64,000 bases of DNA from Acanthopleura granulata (lineage: Eukaryota > Mollusca > Polyplacophora > Chitonida > Chitonidae), in assembly GCA_016165875.1 (NCBI GenBank), contig JABBOT010000002.1:38343868-38407867 (forward strand), in the 5' to 3' direction. Both the position numbers and the translations under genes were made by a program. Numbering within the stretch: the first letter of the stretch is position 1; the number at the start of each line of letters is the position of its first letter. Shown piece after piece: positions 48,301-61,440 of this stretch. The notes beneath the pieces were generated by a model. That model did not search any database. It saw only the letters and a program-made list of their open reading frames with translations, and was not told the origin of the DNA.

Positions 48301-51300
48301 ATTCTGACCCAAGCATAAACAAACCGCCCTTCATTTGTGGTGTGTAGCGCCTTACACTTCAGGAAAAGAATCTGGTAATTAATGAAATCCAACTATTTTT
48401 TTTCTACTGGTTTATCTGTAATGTGAAATGATACGGATAAAGGTGAAAAGTGAAATGAAAGGATAAAAACGTTTGGGTTCAAGTTTTGCCCAAATGTTAC
48501 TTTGTCATCAATGTTACTTTGTTATCTAACTGCAATACTACCCACATCTTAATATAATATTTAGTTATACACTGTTTTAGTGAACAAAACCTTCCAGCAT
48601 CTTCAATCTTACGAATGATGGCAAAGTCATAGCGAATCAGTTCAACAGCTAATTTGACTCAGTCGATGAAATGTTCGCACCATTCCTTCATGACGTCGCT
48701 GTTAACATTAATGATTATCTTGTTAATCTTCTCAACATTTTCAATTTTGACGAAAATCTTAATAAACAAATAGCAAGCAATCAATCAGCCAAACCTCGAG
48801 TAGAATATCTCAAAATGGCTTCTCAATTTATAACATTACAAATCACATGAAAACTTATAGACAGGGACCCGACCTCGGAGATACTTCGTCCTCCAGCAAA
48901 ATCCCAGTTTATGCATAAAGTAGAGAAAGTAAAACCAAACCATACAGCGAAGACAGTGTGATAGTTGGAAATTAGTCACACGTTAAGTAGGGTTCATGGT
49001 CAGTTTACCTCAGGGTTTTGATCTACTTGTTCCTGTAGCAGCTCACAGGTCACTAGCACCAAGGCTTAAAATTCATATCATCTAACTTAATTATATAACC
49101 ATGCCGTATACATATGTATCCACGTATTAGCATGTATTTAGTAAATCGTGATGCTCTGAAAGTATTATCAACTGAAACCAGTCTTCAATGCGACACATGC
49201 CTACAAATACTTTTAAGGCCCTCGGCAAGCAACTAAAAAGCACCTTCTGTTCAATTCGAACGTATAACACATTTCTGAAAATCGGCCTGCACCCATTGAA
49301 ACGAAAATCCCTGAACTATGACATTTGATAGGCATGCATGACTTCTTGCCAAAATCATATCGATCTTGAGTGTCTTTGAAACGTGGCTGCGTGGTATTTT
49401 GGGGGAAAACGGGGTGAAATTACACGTACCTTTGGCTTCAAGTTTACTCACTCATGTCTGCACTCACTTCTACTTAAAACTTTTTGTGTCAGTGACTTAA
49501 TAAATCTGACCCAGAAGCAATTTACCAACAAAGACAAAGGTGACATCAATTTAACTCACCTTTCATGCACAGCTGTATGGGGATCAGAACGACTTCGGGT
49601 TTAATTACATTGCACCAAATGTTTTTTACGTTAATAGTTTGGTATACCGAGCATGTACACAAATCATGATATTCACAAATTATAGATATAACTATACATC
49701 TTCACAAGTTTCTCTATAAAATTCAGATCTGTAATAAATAAGTATTGTGATGAATGTGACTCTGTATGTTGGACGTTTTGACCAGCTTTCTTGGGCGATT
49801 TAACTTGGACGATTTTGCCCTTGGACGATTTAACCTGTGTTCTAGAAGGCTTCATCAATGTATTCATCTTAACCAACTAGACCAGGTATGATATGTATGA
49901 AAAGTTTTGCTAGACATTTCAACTTCTTATCTTAGCTTACTGGAATCGATCCTTTGACATGCAGTAACACTGGCCCTCAGTAATCTACTCTAGCGATATT
50001 TGTTGGTGCCAGGATGGAGCGTGTGCGGACTGGGCTGGTTAAAGGGAGATTACTCGGATGATTCATCTGACCTGCCGGGACAGCTCAGTAAAAGACATAT
50101 ATGCTAGAAACGCTATATGATTTCTGACGTCTGCAATTAAACTTAGAGAAGGAGCTGTGAATTTGCTACGCATATCTATATGAACAGTTATGACAGTCAT
50201 GCCAAGATAGTGGTCAAGGCGACCTAAACTCATCACAGGTTTGCAACCTATAGGTTTGCAAGAAATGGAAAACAAAAGTGAGAAGAAAATTTGGGTAACT
50301 GGCAAATATTCCCACGTGGTTTCGAATAAGTGGGTTTTTGTCTCTGTATCACAGAACAAACGCTTCAAGAAAAAAAAAAAACATTCCTCAGCCAAACAAA
50401 TTTTGAGTCTGACAAATTATACTCCTGAATGAAGGAATGAATGAATATCGGCTAAGAACATGTCGCTCAAGTCCAAACGGTATCAATTTCTGGTATTACT
50501 ACATGTTGTACAATGACATGGAAACCATCAAAAATCATAACACATTTTACGGAAAAAATGAGATATAAGGATTCTAGAAAACAAAACCTCCATAAAAAGA
50601 GGCAAAAATAAAGCTCGAGTACAATACCGGTACTTTGTTCTGAAAGCCTGTTATTTTTAAACACCAAGCTTTGATATCAAAATCATCGCAGAAGTCATTG
50701 CAGGCGACTTTTCTGGAATTTTCTGGAATTCCTGGAATTATGGATATGAAATAACAGGACAGCTGCTGCCCACACTGTTCTACCGTCATTCTCCTCCAGT
50801 AGAGTTTTCTTTCATGCACTAGCCACATCCTTGTATCCGAAGGTTGCCCCCACAGAATTGTTAACTTGCTGATCTTTGACTTAATCTCCTATGATCTGTG
50901 ACGAGAGATGACTTAAGTTGCTGTAACACTGAGTATTGATTTACACAGAGCGATTTTCCTGGAAATATTAATTTCATGTCTTTCTTACTTGGCCACCACT
51001 ATAGTTTTTGAACACTGCATGGTGATTGTAATCTAGTCATACAGTTCCTCCACCGCCCCCCCACCCTCCTCACCACCCATTCCGTCACACCATTAATACA
51101 GCCACAGTGTTTATGTGAGCAGCTATATCAGCTGGCAGTAAGAGGGCTAAATGGTCTTTCTAGCCAGTTTAAGATTCTCGAAGACGAGTTGTAAGTAACG
51201 AAGAACAATATGTTGGTCTTAGTGTGTCTCTTGAATACAGTAAAAGTTGGTCTTGTATGTATTTGGACAACATTCGGAAACCTTTCCCTGACGTGGGAAG

Positions 51301-54300
51301 CAGGATTTAGTGATGGTGTCAGAAGTTTTAGCCCTTCGTCATTATTAAGATACAAATAAGAATCATGCAGCAAACCCCCACCAACAAACCGGAGCAACAA
51401 TAGTTTATCTCCACATGAATATAAAAGCATTCATAGACTCGTTTATGCTCAGTGCATCGATTAAAAGCCGCGGGCTTACGCCATTACAAGGCTAGCAAAC
51501 TTGTACGACCATAAATCACCTATAAAGTTGAAAGACTAAGGCAGAGGTTAAGTCCAAATCACCAACTGAATCTGAAAATAAAACTACAACAAGAACTTCT
51601 ATATATCTCTTCTAGGAATTATATGTCATTGCTTCTATTTTTGGTCTTAAACTATAGACACATTTAAAGAAACCCTGATGCCTTTTCTGATAATAAAAGG
51701 TTATTGGACTTTGGGACAATATTTTTTCGATTTAATACCTATGGACCATGCAAAGTTCAGTGATTGTCCAGGACGTTGGTGTTTTACTTATGTAAAAAAT
51801 GGGAACTTTTAGCTCTTCGCTAAAAAACTGGGGATATTTCCTGAAACCTGGTCCAGCTGAAAGTAAATCTAGATATATATGCTCCAAAGAAATATAATCA
51901 AATTTTCTTACCGTCTTCAGATCCATAAAGCTAAGGAAAACAAAGGATAAAAAAAAACTACCAGTCTTAACTAAGTATGGCCTGATGCTGTTTTATTTTA
52001 TACACACATGTACTATTGCAAATTTAAGGATACAGAGATCCTTCGCTATATAGTTTAAAAGTCGTAAATTTTCTTTTGAAACTCTACATACATTTATCTA
52101 CTTTCAAATAATTTTTTCTGAATGGAATGGTTTTCGTCAAATTCACTTCTTGCATTATTTCGAAGGTAACTAAAAATGTATTCGTTTGTTCGTCTTCTAT
52201 CTTCATGTTGAACTTTAACTGTCAAAGCTGTCAACATGATGTTGTTGAAGTTTGCAATCTTCAAACGGAATGATGAACATGCCACAAACAAAGGACAAAG
52301 CAAAATGTATAATGTCACACTTCAGTGCTTTATTAAAACCCATTTCAGAGTATACACCAAAACTTTCCATGACATCATGACATCACTGAAAACTATTAAT
52401 TGCATCTCTTTTTCTCTATAGCAGTTTATTTTCTTATACATTGAATTTAAGAATATAACACATTTCTTTTTCCGACAATTCTGATGACAATATCTCACCA
52501 TACTACACCAAACCTTGCAGTTAAGAAAAAACGGAAACAAAACCTAATTTACCAGGTGTAGAGGTTTATTTTATTTGCTTTTACAGAAGCTGTTTGGAAA
52601 CTTTAATAAATCATGATATATGATACATTTCTTCATGGATTTGTAGCTACACATAACTTGTCGTCGATACTTAGTACCATCCGACACTGATTTGACTTAA
52701 AAGCCAATAATAGAAATAATGTCAACTGTTTTGGTTGTGAGAAAAAAGCACGCAGAACACATAGATTGTCAGCGATGTCACCGATGTCTACACGGTTACC
52801 TGAAAATGATTTGGAGTCGTGCATGTATATTATTAACTGTTAGCTTGCCTTCTGTTTACACCCGGTACATATTACCCGAAGGCTGATTTCAAATACATTT
52901 ACGAGTAAAGTACACTCATGACTTATGTTGCAAGAAGAACACACAAATTGGCAATATACGTGTTTAAATACTAACAAATATTTACTACAAGCACTTTTTA
53001 ATGGCTGCATATTAGGTGTAAAGCCAACTGAATTAAAATAATTACTTAAGAGCTATATTCAGATGGGAGAAAATTTATGACTTATATGTATGGTATATTG
53101 GCATGCATTCTGTCTTAACGGAGATGAAGTGTTAGAAGAGTTCTGAACCGGTATGTTACGCGTAAATATTTGTCATTTATTATATAAAAGACGACAATTG
53201 TCGATAATACTTGGCGTTACGTATGTGGTGCGAACAATTAAAGCCTTATTTTCTTATGACTTTAGGTAATAAAAAAATGTAAAATAAAAACATGCTTCAA
53301 AGGAAGAGCCTTAAAAAATGGCATATATGTCCAGTTCATATTATGTATTATTATTTCATTTTATACCTTTTCCCGTATACTCGGCTCTTACATGAGTCTA
53401 ACTTAGTAGATCAGAGAAGTTTTCATATGATTTTTACAGGCAGAATCTTCTAAGAGCAAATTTACAAATCAGAGCACAACGTATTTGTTAAGTTCCATTA
53501 AGACCTTTCATTTGTGTATGAAATTTTTTATCATCCATGCAAAACCCTCAGAAATATAAATCTACAAATATAAAGTATTTTGAGGACTATTTCTAATGTA
53601 TTATCATATACCATTATTTTATACCCTTATATTTTAACGTTATTAAAAGCAAAATTTCGAATGGTCATTGTACTTCATAAACTGAAGCTATAGTTTGTAT
53701 TTTCAGGAAATCTTGACACAGTTTGAAGATTTTCGTTCTCCTCACGAGAAAATCACAGATTTTTTTTAAAATGTTGATTGGACAGTTAAATAAAACACTC
53801 GTCTCCCAGCTCCCTCGAATAGGCCTGAAGAAATTATGCTAAGTTATTAAACGATTTGAATGCAACACTATAACTGAAGATTTGGTCCTTCCTCTTACAA
53901 CGATGGTGCGTGTGTGTTTCTTTGAGAACATAAACTTACTTCTGTATATGGCGATATTTAATCTCTTTATTCTCTTTTTGTCTCCTGGAAAAAGGGAATT
54001 TTTCAATATCAGCATTTTAGTTAGTTGGCTTAGTAGGGGTAATTACAAATAATTCAGTGGGTCTTATATTATAGTTATTTTCATGATAGCAATTATAGCC
54101 GGTCTTCTTTAGGAAGTATTTATCTAGGAATAAATATTTCATAAAATATTAATTTATTCATTTAATATTTTACTTCGGGACATTTCTGCATACTATTATG
54201 ACGACCTAACATGCACTGTATTTGCGGATTTACAATGGTAAATGACCCACATATTTTCATTTAAAATTCGATTGTCAAATATTGTTTTACTTTGAAAATA

Positions 54301-54534
54301 TTATTAATTAAACATCATAAACCCTCAAAGTAAAAATTGCAAAACCTTAGAAGAATTTTTGTGTGAAATTATTACACATTGCTTTATTACATATGCGCAA
54401 CCCAATTTGTAACACAATTTTCGTTATTATTCCCAGGCCTCCAGTCTTCTTTGTGAAACAAAACAGTGTCTACAAAAAGCCACTCTCAGAGTTGCAAATT
54501 GTAACAAAATAACATTTTTATGCAGTTGTAATTC

Positions 54535-54618
54535 TTATAAAGAGACACTCTCAAAGTGGCACTTTCTGTTAAACTACAGTTTACTGCAAAGTGCCAGTTC
54601 GAGAGTGATTCTTTGTAA
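54535..54618. repeat. 84-nt near-perfect hairpin (41-bp arms)
   Basis: Arm 54535-54575 and the reverse complement of arm 54578-54618 align without gaps at 32 of 41 positions, with identical cores CACTCTC, TGGCACTTT and TAAACT and a 2-nt spacer. A related third copy of the CACTCTCAGAGTTGCAAATT type lies just upstream (about 54481). Size matches a miRNA precursor, but it may be a small foldback element. Confidence 0.75.
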
Positions 54619-54841
54619 TGAAAGTTATAAATTCCAGGCTTTACACACAGTTTTGGTCCTTGGGACTTTCAGGCATATAGAACTGTAGATCCGGGCAGAT
54701 CTCTGTCCCAATGTACAGGCCGCAAATCCAAAAAAAAATGTTTTAGTAGAGTATGCAGTAAGAGATAAATCAACGGTAATTGAGAAAAATACAGCGCCCA
54801 TTTCATTGCATAATCAATGGTTTTTTCGGGCCAGACCAATC

Positions 54842-55020
54842 ATGTATTTATTTATTTGTTCGACCGATAATTTACGCCATACTCAAAAATATTTCTCTTA
54901 TACGAGGACGGTCAACATTATGATGGGAGAAAACTGTGCAGAGCCCTGGAGAACCCACGACCATCCTCCGGTTGCTGGCGGACCTTCCCACGTACGGCGG
55001 GAGGGGAATCTAGCACTGGC
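54842..55020 (-). repeat. SINE copy, 5' truncated
   Basis: ATTTATTTATTTG tail, TTTACGCCATACTCAAAAAT, GAGGACGGTCAACATTATGA, CCGGTTGCTGGCGGACCTTC and CCACGTACGGCGGGAGGGGA; then homology stops. Confidence 0.85.
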
Positions 55021-56221
55021 GAATCAAATAGAGGATCGTGCGATTCATATTTCAAATCACAGAGTGTGCCACGTTTACTCTTCAGCGGAGCGCCTTATTA
55101 TACGAGGAAAGAAGATGGCCGTGTAAGATTGTAGGGTTAATTGGTGCGTGAATGAAGTAAGGAGGGTTGAACCTATTGTAGGATGATTCATGGGTGGAGG
55201 AACCCCGGGAGGAGTCAGTGACAAACCTACCTACCTAATCTACCGACTGTTAGAAACACCTGAGGCGGTCAAATCATGCTTTTAGTTTTACTGCAGATTA
55301 AATATGTAAAAATTATTATTTATTGATTACTATTAAAAACACTCGGGTCTGGCAAATCATGCTTTAGTTTTACTTAAGATTACATATGTATTAATAAATT
55401 CAAAAGTTATACCTGGCCTCTCATTCAGGTACTTGGTCTTCAAACTAGTATGCAAACTGACAGCGCGGTTAGGACAGCGATCATGTAGGACTAAAAAACA
55501 GGTATGATGTAATACCGCCCCAAACATCTTGAGATCGTAGCTGTGAAGTCGTCAGTCTGGATGATGAATCTGTGGCCGTTCGTGCAGTTATCGTTCGTGG
55601 CAGATCACTTGTCTTCCACCAGCAGGGTCTGCATATTTGTACGTCATGTGGGAAAAGTTTGTCAATAACTTGCCAATAGTCTGTAATTTAAGCCGAGAAA
55701 TGTCACTTCCGCCGTGCGTAAAACTCCACGCTAGAGATTAGTCAGCTAAGTTGACAAAATACTGTGTTTTCTGAGTACCGGCCGGAGAGAGTGTCTTGTT
55801 GCTACATATATGCTAAGCGAAAAGGCCAACTTACAGTAGTACCCAATTCTTACACTGAAACGTCCATATTTATATTATACACATTATGCTGCTGACAGAC
55901 AAGATTCTGTTACTCCAGTAGTACACTTTTGGTGGTGTACATAAATACTGTGATTCCCATAACATGATGTTAGGTTACTGTAAGATGATCTGTTCTACCA
56001 TCACACAGAAAACATGAGATTATGCTAAATGTAACGGGTTAGGTTTGAGAGAACTGGCGGCCATTCTTTACGTGAAGCATTCCGGGGTATGGTGTTAAGC
56101 AGCACTGGGATATATACATGAGTAACATCAAAGAGAATGGGAATTTGTACACTTGTGTTTACATCAAACATGCTCGCCAATTTATCATATATATAGTGTG
56201 AAACAGATTTATAATATATAA

Positions 56222-56690
56222 TACCATGTCATCATTAAATGTTCTGTCCAACTTACCATACATATACCATGCCATGTCATCATTAAATGTTCTGTCCAAC
56301 TTACCATACATATACCATGCCATGTCATCATTAAATGTTCTGTCCAACTTACCATACATATACCATGCCATGTCATCATTAAATGTTCTGTCCAACTTAC
56401 CATACATATACCATGCCATGTCATCATTAAATGTTCTGTCCAACTTGCCATACATATACCATGCCATGTCATCATTAAATGTTCTGTCCAACTTACCATA
56501 CATATACCATGCCATGTCATCATCAAATATGCTCGCAAGCTTTCCCTATATACACCGTACAATGTCATCATTAAATGTACCATGTAACTTATCATATATA
56601 TACGATACCATGCCATCATCAAATATGCTCGCCAAATTACTATAGATATACCATACCATACCATCATCAAATGGGAGCACTCTGTAAACT
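56222..56690. repeat. 48-bp minisatellite, 6 close copies plus decayed copies
   Basis: The unit CATGTCATCATTAAATGTTC, TGTCCAACTTACCATACATA, TACCATGC repeats with phase points at 56241, 56289, 56337, 56385, 56433 and 56481. Decayed units continue to about 56690 and more loosely to 56800. Period 48 keeps long frames open on both strands (16-residue periodic peptides), which are not evidence of coding. Confidence 0.95.
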
Positions 56691-56904
56691 TAGCATAAAT
56701 ATTCTACCTCGTCATTAAATAGTCAAAGTCTCCAAACTCAACATAAATACACCATAGCATGTTATCATCAAATAAGCTTTGTCTCTAAATTTACCACATT
56801 CTGCCATCACAATGTCCTGCTGTATTCTTTTATACTGTATTCCTGCATAAACCGGGATTCTGCTGACGGACTAAGCATCCAGGAGGCCTGGTTCCTTTGG
56901 ATTG

Positions 56905-57011
56905 TTTTCATCTTGTTTACTTTACCAGGAAAACAACTGCCGGCGCTCACGAGTAGTTTTTTAGGAAAGCTTTGAATTTAAGATTACATTTTTACAACGA
57001 CGATGTTAAAT
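56905..57011 (+). repeat. Dispersed repeat, copy 1 of a pair
   Basis: AAACAACTGCCGGCGCTCAC, GAGTAGTTTT and TTTGAATTTAAGATTACATT match the segment at 58300-58412 over roughly 100 bases at about 80 percent. Confidence 0.7.
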
Positions 57012-57302
57012 GTGATGACAACACAGCACTCTGAGTAGTACTAGACCAGTGATGTCTAATAAATTGCAATTAATATCACTGTAATTTTTTTTTACCTAAT
57101 TCTGCTGAAGTCATGGCGCTAAGAGGAGTGTAAGCTGTTACTTTTTAAACCCTTACATGAACAGATAGAATAAAACCCAAACTGAGGTAAACTGACAAGT
57201 ACCCGGATTTCAGCGGTAACCCATGTAACCATTCGCCATCTACCACACTGTCGTCGCTGCTGTGGTTTTACTCTCTCTGCTGTAGTCTTTTACATTATTA
57301 AA

Positions 57303-57428
57303 TAGGCCTACTGTCCAAACTTACCAAATATACATCCCACCATGTAATTATAAGGGTATGCCCCAAATAGGCTTACTGTCCAAACTTACCACATATACAT
57401 CCTACCATGTCATCATAATGGTATCCCA
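57303..57428. repeat. Two-copy 65-bp tandem repeat related to the 48-bp array
   Basis: TAGGCCTACTGTCCAAACTT, ACCAAATATACATCCCACCA and TGTAATTATAAGGGTAT occur twice in tandem. The core CTGTCCAAACTTACC..ATATACATCC..CCATGT parallels the 48-bp unit 600 bases upstream. Confidence 0.8.
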
Positions 57429-58299
57429 CTATCAGACCTTGCCCACAGAAACCCAGTACAGAACGCAGCAATGAATAGCTCTTTAGGGATTTTGCAGGCC
57501 AGTATGACGGTTGTAGCTGCATGCATGGCGAGCAAAACCCCTGATGAAACCAAACATGTCTAACCCAGCAGCCACAGGACTGATCGTTGGACAACCAAAT
57601 GACACTCGGTAAATTCCAACAATCAACGTTAAAGCGTGGAACCGTCCAAGAAAGCAAGCTGTGACCACGGAGCAATGTCGAGCCCCTATAACGTACCGTC
57701 AAAAAGTGGCGTTAGCATGGGATTTGCTCTAACAATTCTCTTCTAAAACTGATTACAACTGCATATTCTGTGATGTAACATGGCCATGACAGAGCTTGTT
57801 TCACAAGGCGATATCGGATTGTTTACAATTGTTACAATATATAGAGTGACACAAATCTTGAGAATTTCACGATTCTTTCGTGATGATTTACCTTAGAGCA
57901 TAGGCATATTGCATTCACCAGCCTCACTGTTCGTATTACTAACAAGGCTAGTATCGTGAAACCAAGAAAACACATTAATAAATAATAATGATAAAGAAGT
58001 ATTTCCATTCATTTATTTGGGCGAAACCTGCGTGGATTCTGACTAACTATGCGGTCAGATTTTAAATCGGATTAAAGTCCACCGGTTTGAATGCCAGATT
58101 ACTTCTCATTGCATAAGATGACACTTTTTGACTGCTTTCGTTTCACGGGGTAGGGGTATTAGGCTGTGTGTTGTTACACAAACCAGCCTTGTTTTCGGTT
58201 GTTTTTAAGATGATACAATCGAAGCAATGCTCAAGAGGCTTGATCAGTGATCGGCGAATTCATCCTCAGCTCATCCCCTGATATGTTGTTCCACAGACA

Positions 58300-58412
58300 C
58301 GTCACACATAGCATTTTCATCGCTTTACCTGGCAAACAACTTCCGACGCTTACAAGTAGTTTTCTCAGTAAGCCTTTGAATTTACGGTTACATTTCTACG
58401 TCGACGATATAT
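58300..58412 (+). repeat. Dispersed repeat, copy 2 of a pair
   Basis: AAACAACTTCCGACGCTTAC, AAGTAGTTTT and TTTGAATTTACGGTTACATT correspond to the copy at 56905-57011 in the same orientation. The family is unknown. Confidence 0.7.
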
Positions 58413-60332
58413 GTATCTATATATCAGTAGTAGCTATAATGTCCTAGAAACTTAATCTAAGTTTTCTCGCAATCTAAATGAATGCTATGCGGTGGCTTAT
58501 ATCGGGCCATATCAAGTAATCCTGAATACCAACCAATGACCAATGCATATTTTGAATACATTCGCCACTGAAATATGTACTGAGTGAAGGGCAGTTGAAT
58601 ATCAATATACATGAACCATTGCCTAGCAATGTTGTAAACTCGCTGTATTCTTCGGAGAATATAGAAAAAAGGCTAAAATAAATAATGCGAAATTCTAAAA
58701 ACTGTGGAAGTCTCTTTCAACTGTGCCCAGTAGTATTCTGTTTCAAGAATCACTGTTTCCATAAATATAAGAGAGAGTTGGTCACTTATGAATAAAAAAA
58801 ATGTTACACTTAAAAAGAAAAAAATATAACCATCACGTCAGTTCTTTGCAAACTCTGTCTCCGACATTAGCTTGTGATCTAGGATGGTTATCACTCCAAT
58901 GAAGGCGGGACTTTGCGGGCCAGTGGAAGTTTTTAAATCATCCATCTGTGCCCGTAAAATTCCGAATCGAAAGGAATGTTAAGTCCGCTTGGAAAAGCTT
59001 TCCAAATATATCTGCTTGGTCTTCTGAAAGAAAACGCAAAGTAGTTTCGGAAATAAGTGCTTTTACTGCTAATATCTTTTGTCCCCTCTGCTGAACTGTT
59101 TTTCGCTAAGAAAAGGAAATCTTATATGTACCCCAGATTGACCTTGTTTCATATTGAAATTTAGATTTTAAATTTACTGTGTGAAAATTCCCACTCTGTT
59201 CACAGATTTGTTTGTGTCTCACATAAAACCCCAAAACAACACAACACTATACATTTACCATACATGTAAGCCTAACCGACGATGGGATTTAGATTTATAT
59301 TTTGAAAATTTGGGTTTCGTTTATTTCTTTGATCCAAATTTGTCGAATAAACTAAAACATAATGTGACGTCGTTGTTGCCTCCTCTCAGGAAGTTGACAG
59401 AGCTTATTACTACATAACATTCCAACATCACGACTATACACCCCAAACTATGAATAATTCGGTAAAATCCGGTTACGATGGGCGTATATGGCGTCTGACG
59501 TCTTGTGAATAGGAAACACGCTAATGGTATATCTACATGCACCAGGATCTTTGTAACACGCTATGTATATTAAATTCCCTTTCTATAGAGAACAGATAGC
59601 ACATGTAGCTTAATAGACACTGACAATAATTAAAGCCAGGAATGTTATGCACAAAAGTATCTGAACTCCGACTGCATATCTGAGCATTTGCTGGTGGGGG
59701 GGTGGGGGGTGTTCAGTGTAATAGCTTAAGCTGTCCTGAATGGATCAAGGCTAAAATAACACAATACATCACACCACTTACTGAGTAACGTTTGGCAAAG
59801 AGAAATAACAAATGCATTAGCAACTTCGTCACACAATCACCCAGGCTTCAGCAGTACGGTAAAATGATATCGTATAGCTACGCTAAAAATTACGGAAGCC
59901 TTACGTATAGACAAAGGAAAACAGTGTGTCACTTGATATTTGCAGTTCGTACAAAGAATTAAAGAACTTACCATAAAAAATAAGGACGCAAAATGCTTAC
60001 GTCAGTCTGGATCAGTTTCCTTACCTAATTATAGCTGGACTGCAAGCATGACTGCGGACAGATGTCCGCCTTTGAACAGTTTCAATGTAGCTGGCTGTCG
60101 AAGTCTCGTGCAGGATATGGGCCGGGAATAGTGGTGGTCTGATATACAGGATGTTACTGTGGGGGGAATTGCGCAACCGTGCCCACGCTGGCACCAAGCT
60201 GGAATAAATAAAATTAACGTCTTTGAGTAAATATACAGATTATTCGCTGTTACCGCTTTGTAGTTTTGTAGTTGCCTGGCGTAAATATTATCAAAAAACA
60301 GCACCAATAAATGGTACTTAATAGTTCCTCAT

Positions 60333-60546
60333 ATAAGTCGAATCGGCATTGCAGTAGTCTCGAGAGATCAAGCTGCTTTTGGACGAGACAGGGTGGGAGT
60401 TCTTGCGAACAAATGCAAAGAGACAATTGGAACAACAACAACATTGTTATCCTCCGTGAAATCACTGTAGTTGCCGAGTGCCCCCACTTTGTCTTGTGCA
60501 AATCGGCCCGATCACTCGACACGGTTGCAATGCCGATTCGGCTTAT
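60333..60546. repeat. Long inverted repeat (about 78-bp arms), MITE-like
   Basis: The left end ATAAGTCGAATCGGCATTGC and the reverse complement of the right end (ATAAGCCGAATCGGCATTGC) differ at one base. Similarity continues inward to about 60411 and 60469 at roughly 65-70 percent with one gap, around a 57-nt spacer. The strong terminal match and internal decay resemble a MITE or foldback transposon. No clear target-site duplication was seen. Confidence 0.75.
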
Positions 60547-61149
60547 TTGATCGTATCTGAAACCATTCACTTGTTCCTTAATTCATTCATTCAGTCATCT
60601 ATTCATTCATTATAAGTTCATCAGGTAAAAACCATAAGGCTTTAGTGCCGCTATATCAGAGAATGTCTGACCTATGTTGAACTCTTTCATACTGTCTTGG
60701 AATGCAGCTGCAAGTTGACGCTTGTTCTCGATACCAGTAATATCAGTGAAAAAGGAGCACATGAACATTCAGTGGTACCTCAATTCATTTAACAATCCTA
60801 CTTGGGAATGTTTCTGATACTTTTGAGGATGGAAATTTATGGTACATCTAATGGACAACTTTCCTGGCTTCTGGACCAGTGACACTAGGTTTGTAAAACC
60901 AAACATGATTACTGACTGACGGATTCATCGATTGATGGACTTATTAATTATTGATTGTTTAACGACATACTCACGAAACCTGACAACTCCAATTACATTC
61001 ACATAAATGGCTACTAAATATCTGTGTCCACTGCATGTCGTGCAATCATAGTAAACTAAAACCATTTATTCTAAAACCTGTAAGTGTTCATCACCAAGCA
61101 ATATCAAACTTCAGCAATTTCTTGACTTGGTGTATTAAAATAGCGTCAC

Positions 61150-61440
61150 AGTTATACACGATGGTGAATATCGCTACGCCAAATTATACCGTTCCTCAAC
61201 TTAAAACAAGTACACGAAGGTAAATATCGCTACGCCTAACTATACAGTTCGTCAAGTTACCACAAGTACACTATGGTAAATATCACTACGCCGAACTCTA
61301 CAGCTCCTCAAATTACCACAAGTACACGAGGGTGAATATCGCTACGCCAAACTATATAGTTCCTCAACTTACCACAAGTACACCAATGTGACTATCTCTA
61401 CGCCGTACTTTGTAGTTCGTCAAGTTACCAAACTAACCCT
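61150..61440. repeat. 56-bp tandem repeat, about 5 copies
   Basis: Units carrying GTGAATATCGCTACGCC, a TATACCGTTCCTCAACTT-like block and ACAAGTACAC recur, with TACGCC at 61175, 61231, 61287, 61343 and 61399, exactly 56 apart. Copies are moderately diverged. Confidence 0.92.

Noticed and set aside
56159..56670. Long overlapping frames on both strands (up to 153 codons)
   Set aside because: They are periodic translations of the 48-bp minisatellite; the period is a multiple of 3, so any stop-free unit stays open. No domain or start context supports them.
58247..58447. YVDD-like motif suggesting reverse transcriptase
   Set aside because: Only the four-residue motif matches. No other reverse-transcriptase blocks flank it, and the related copy at 56.9 kb has no open frame there.
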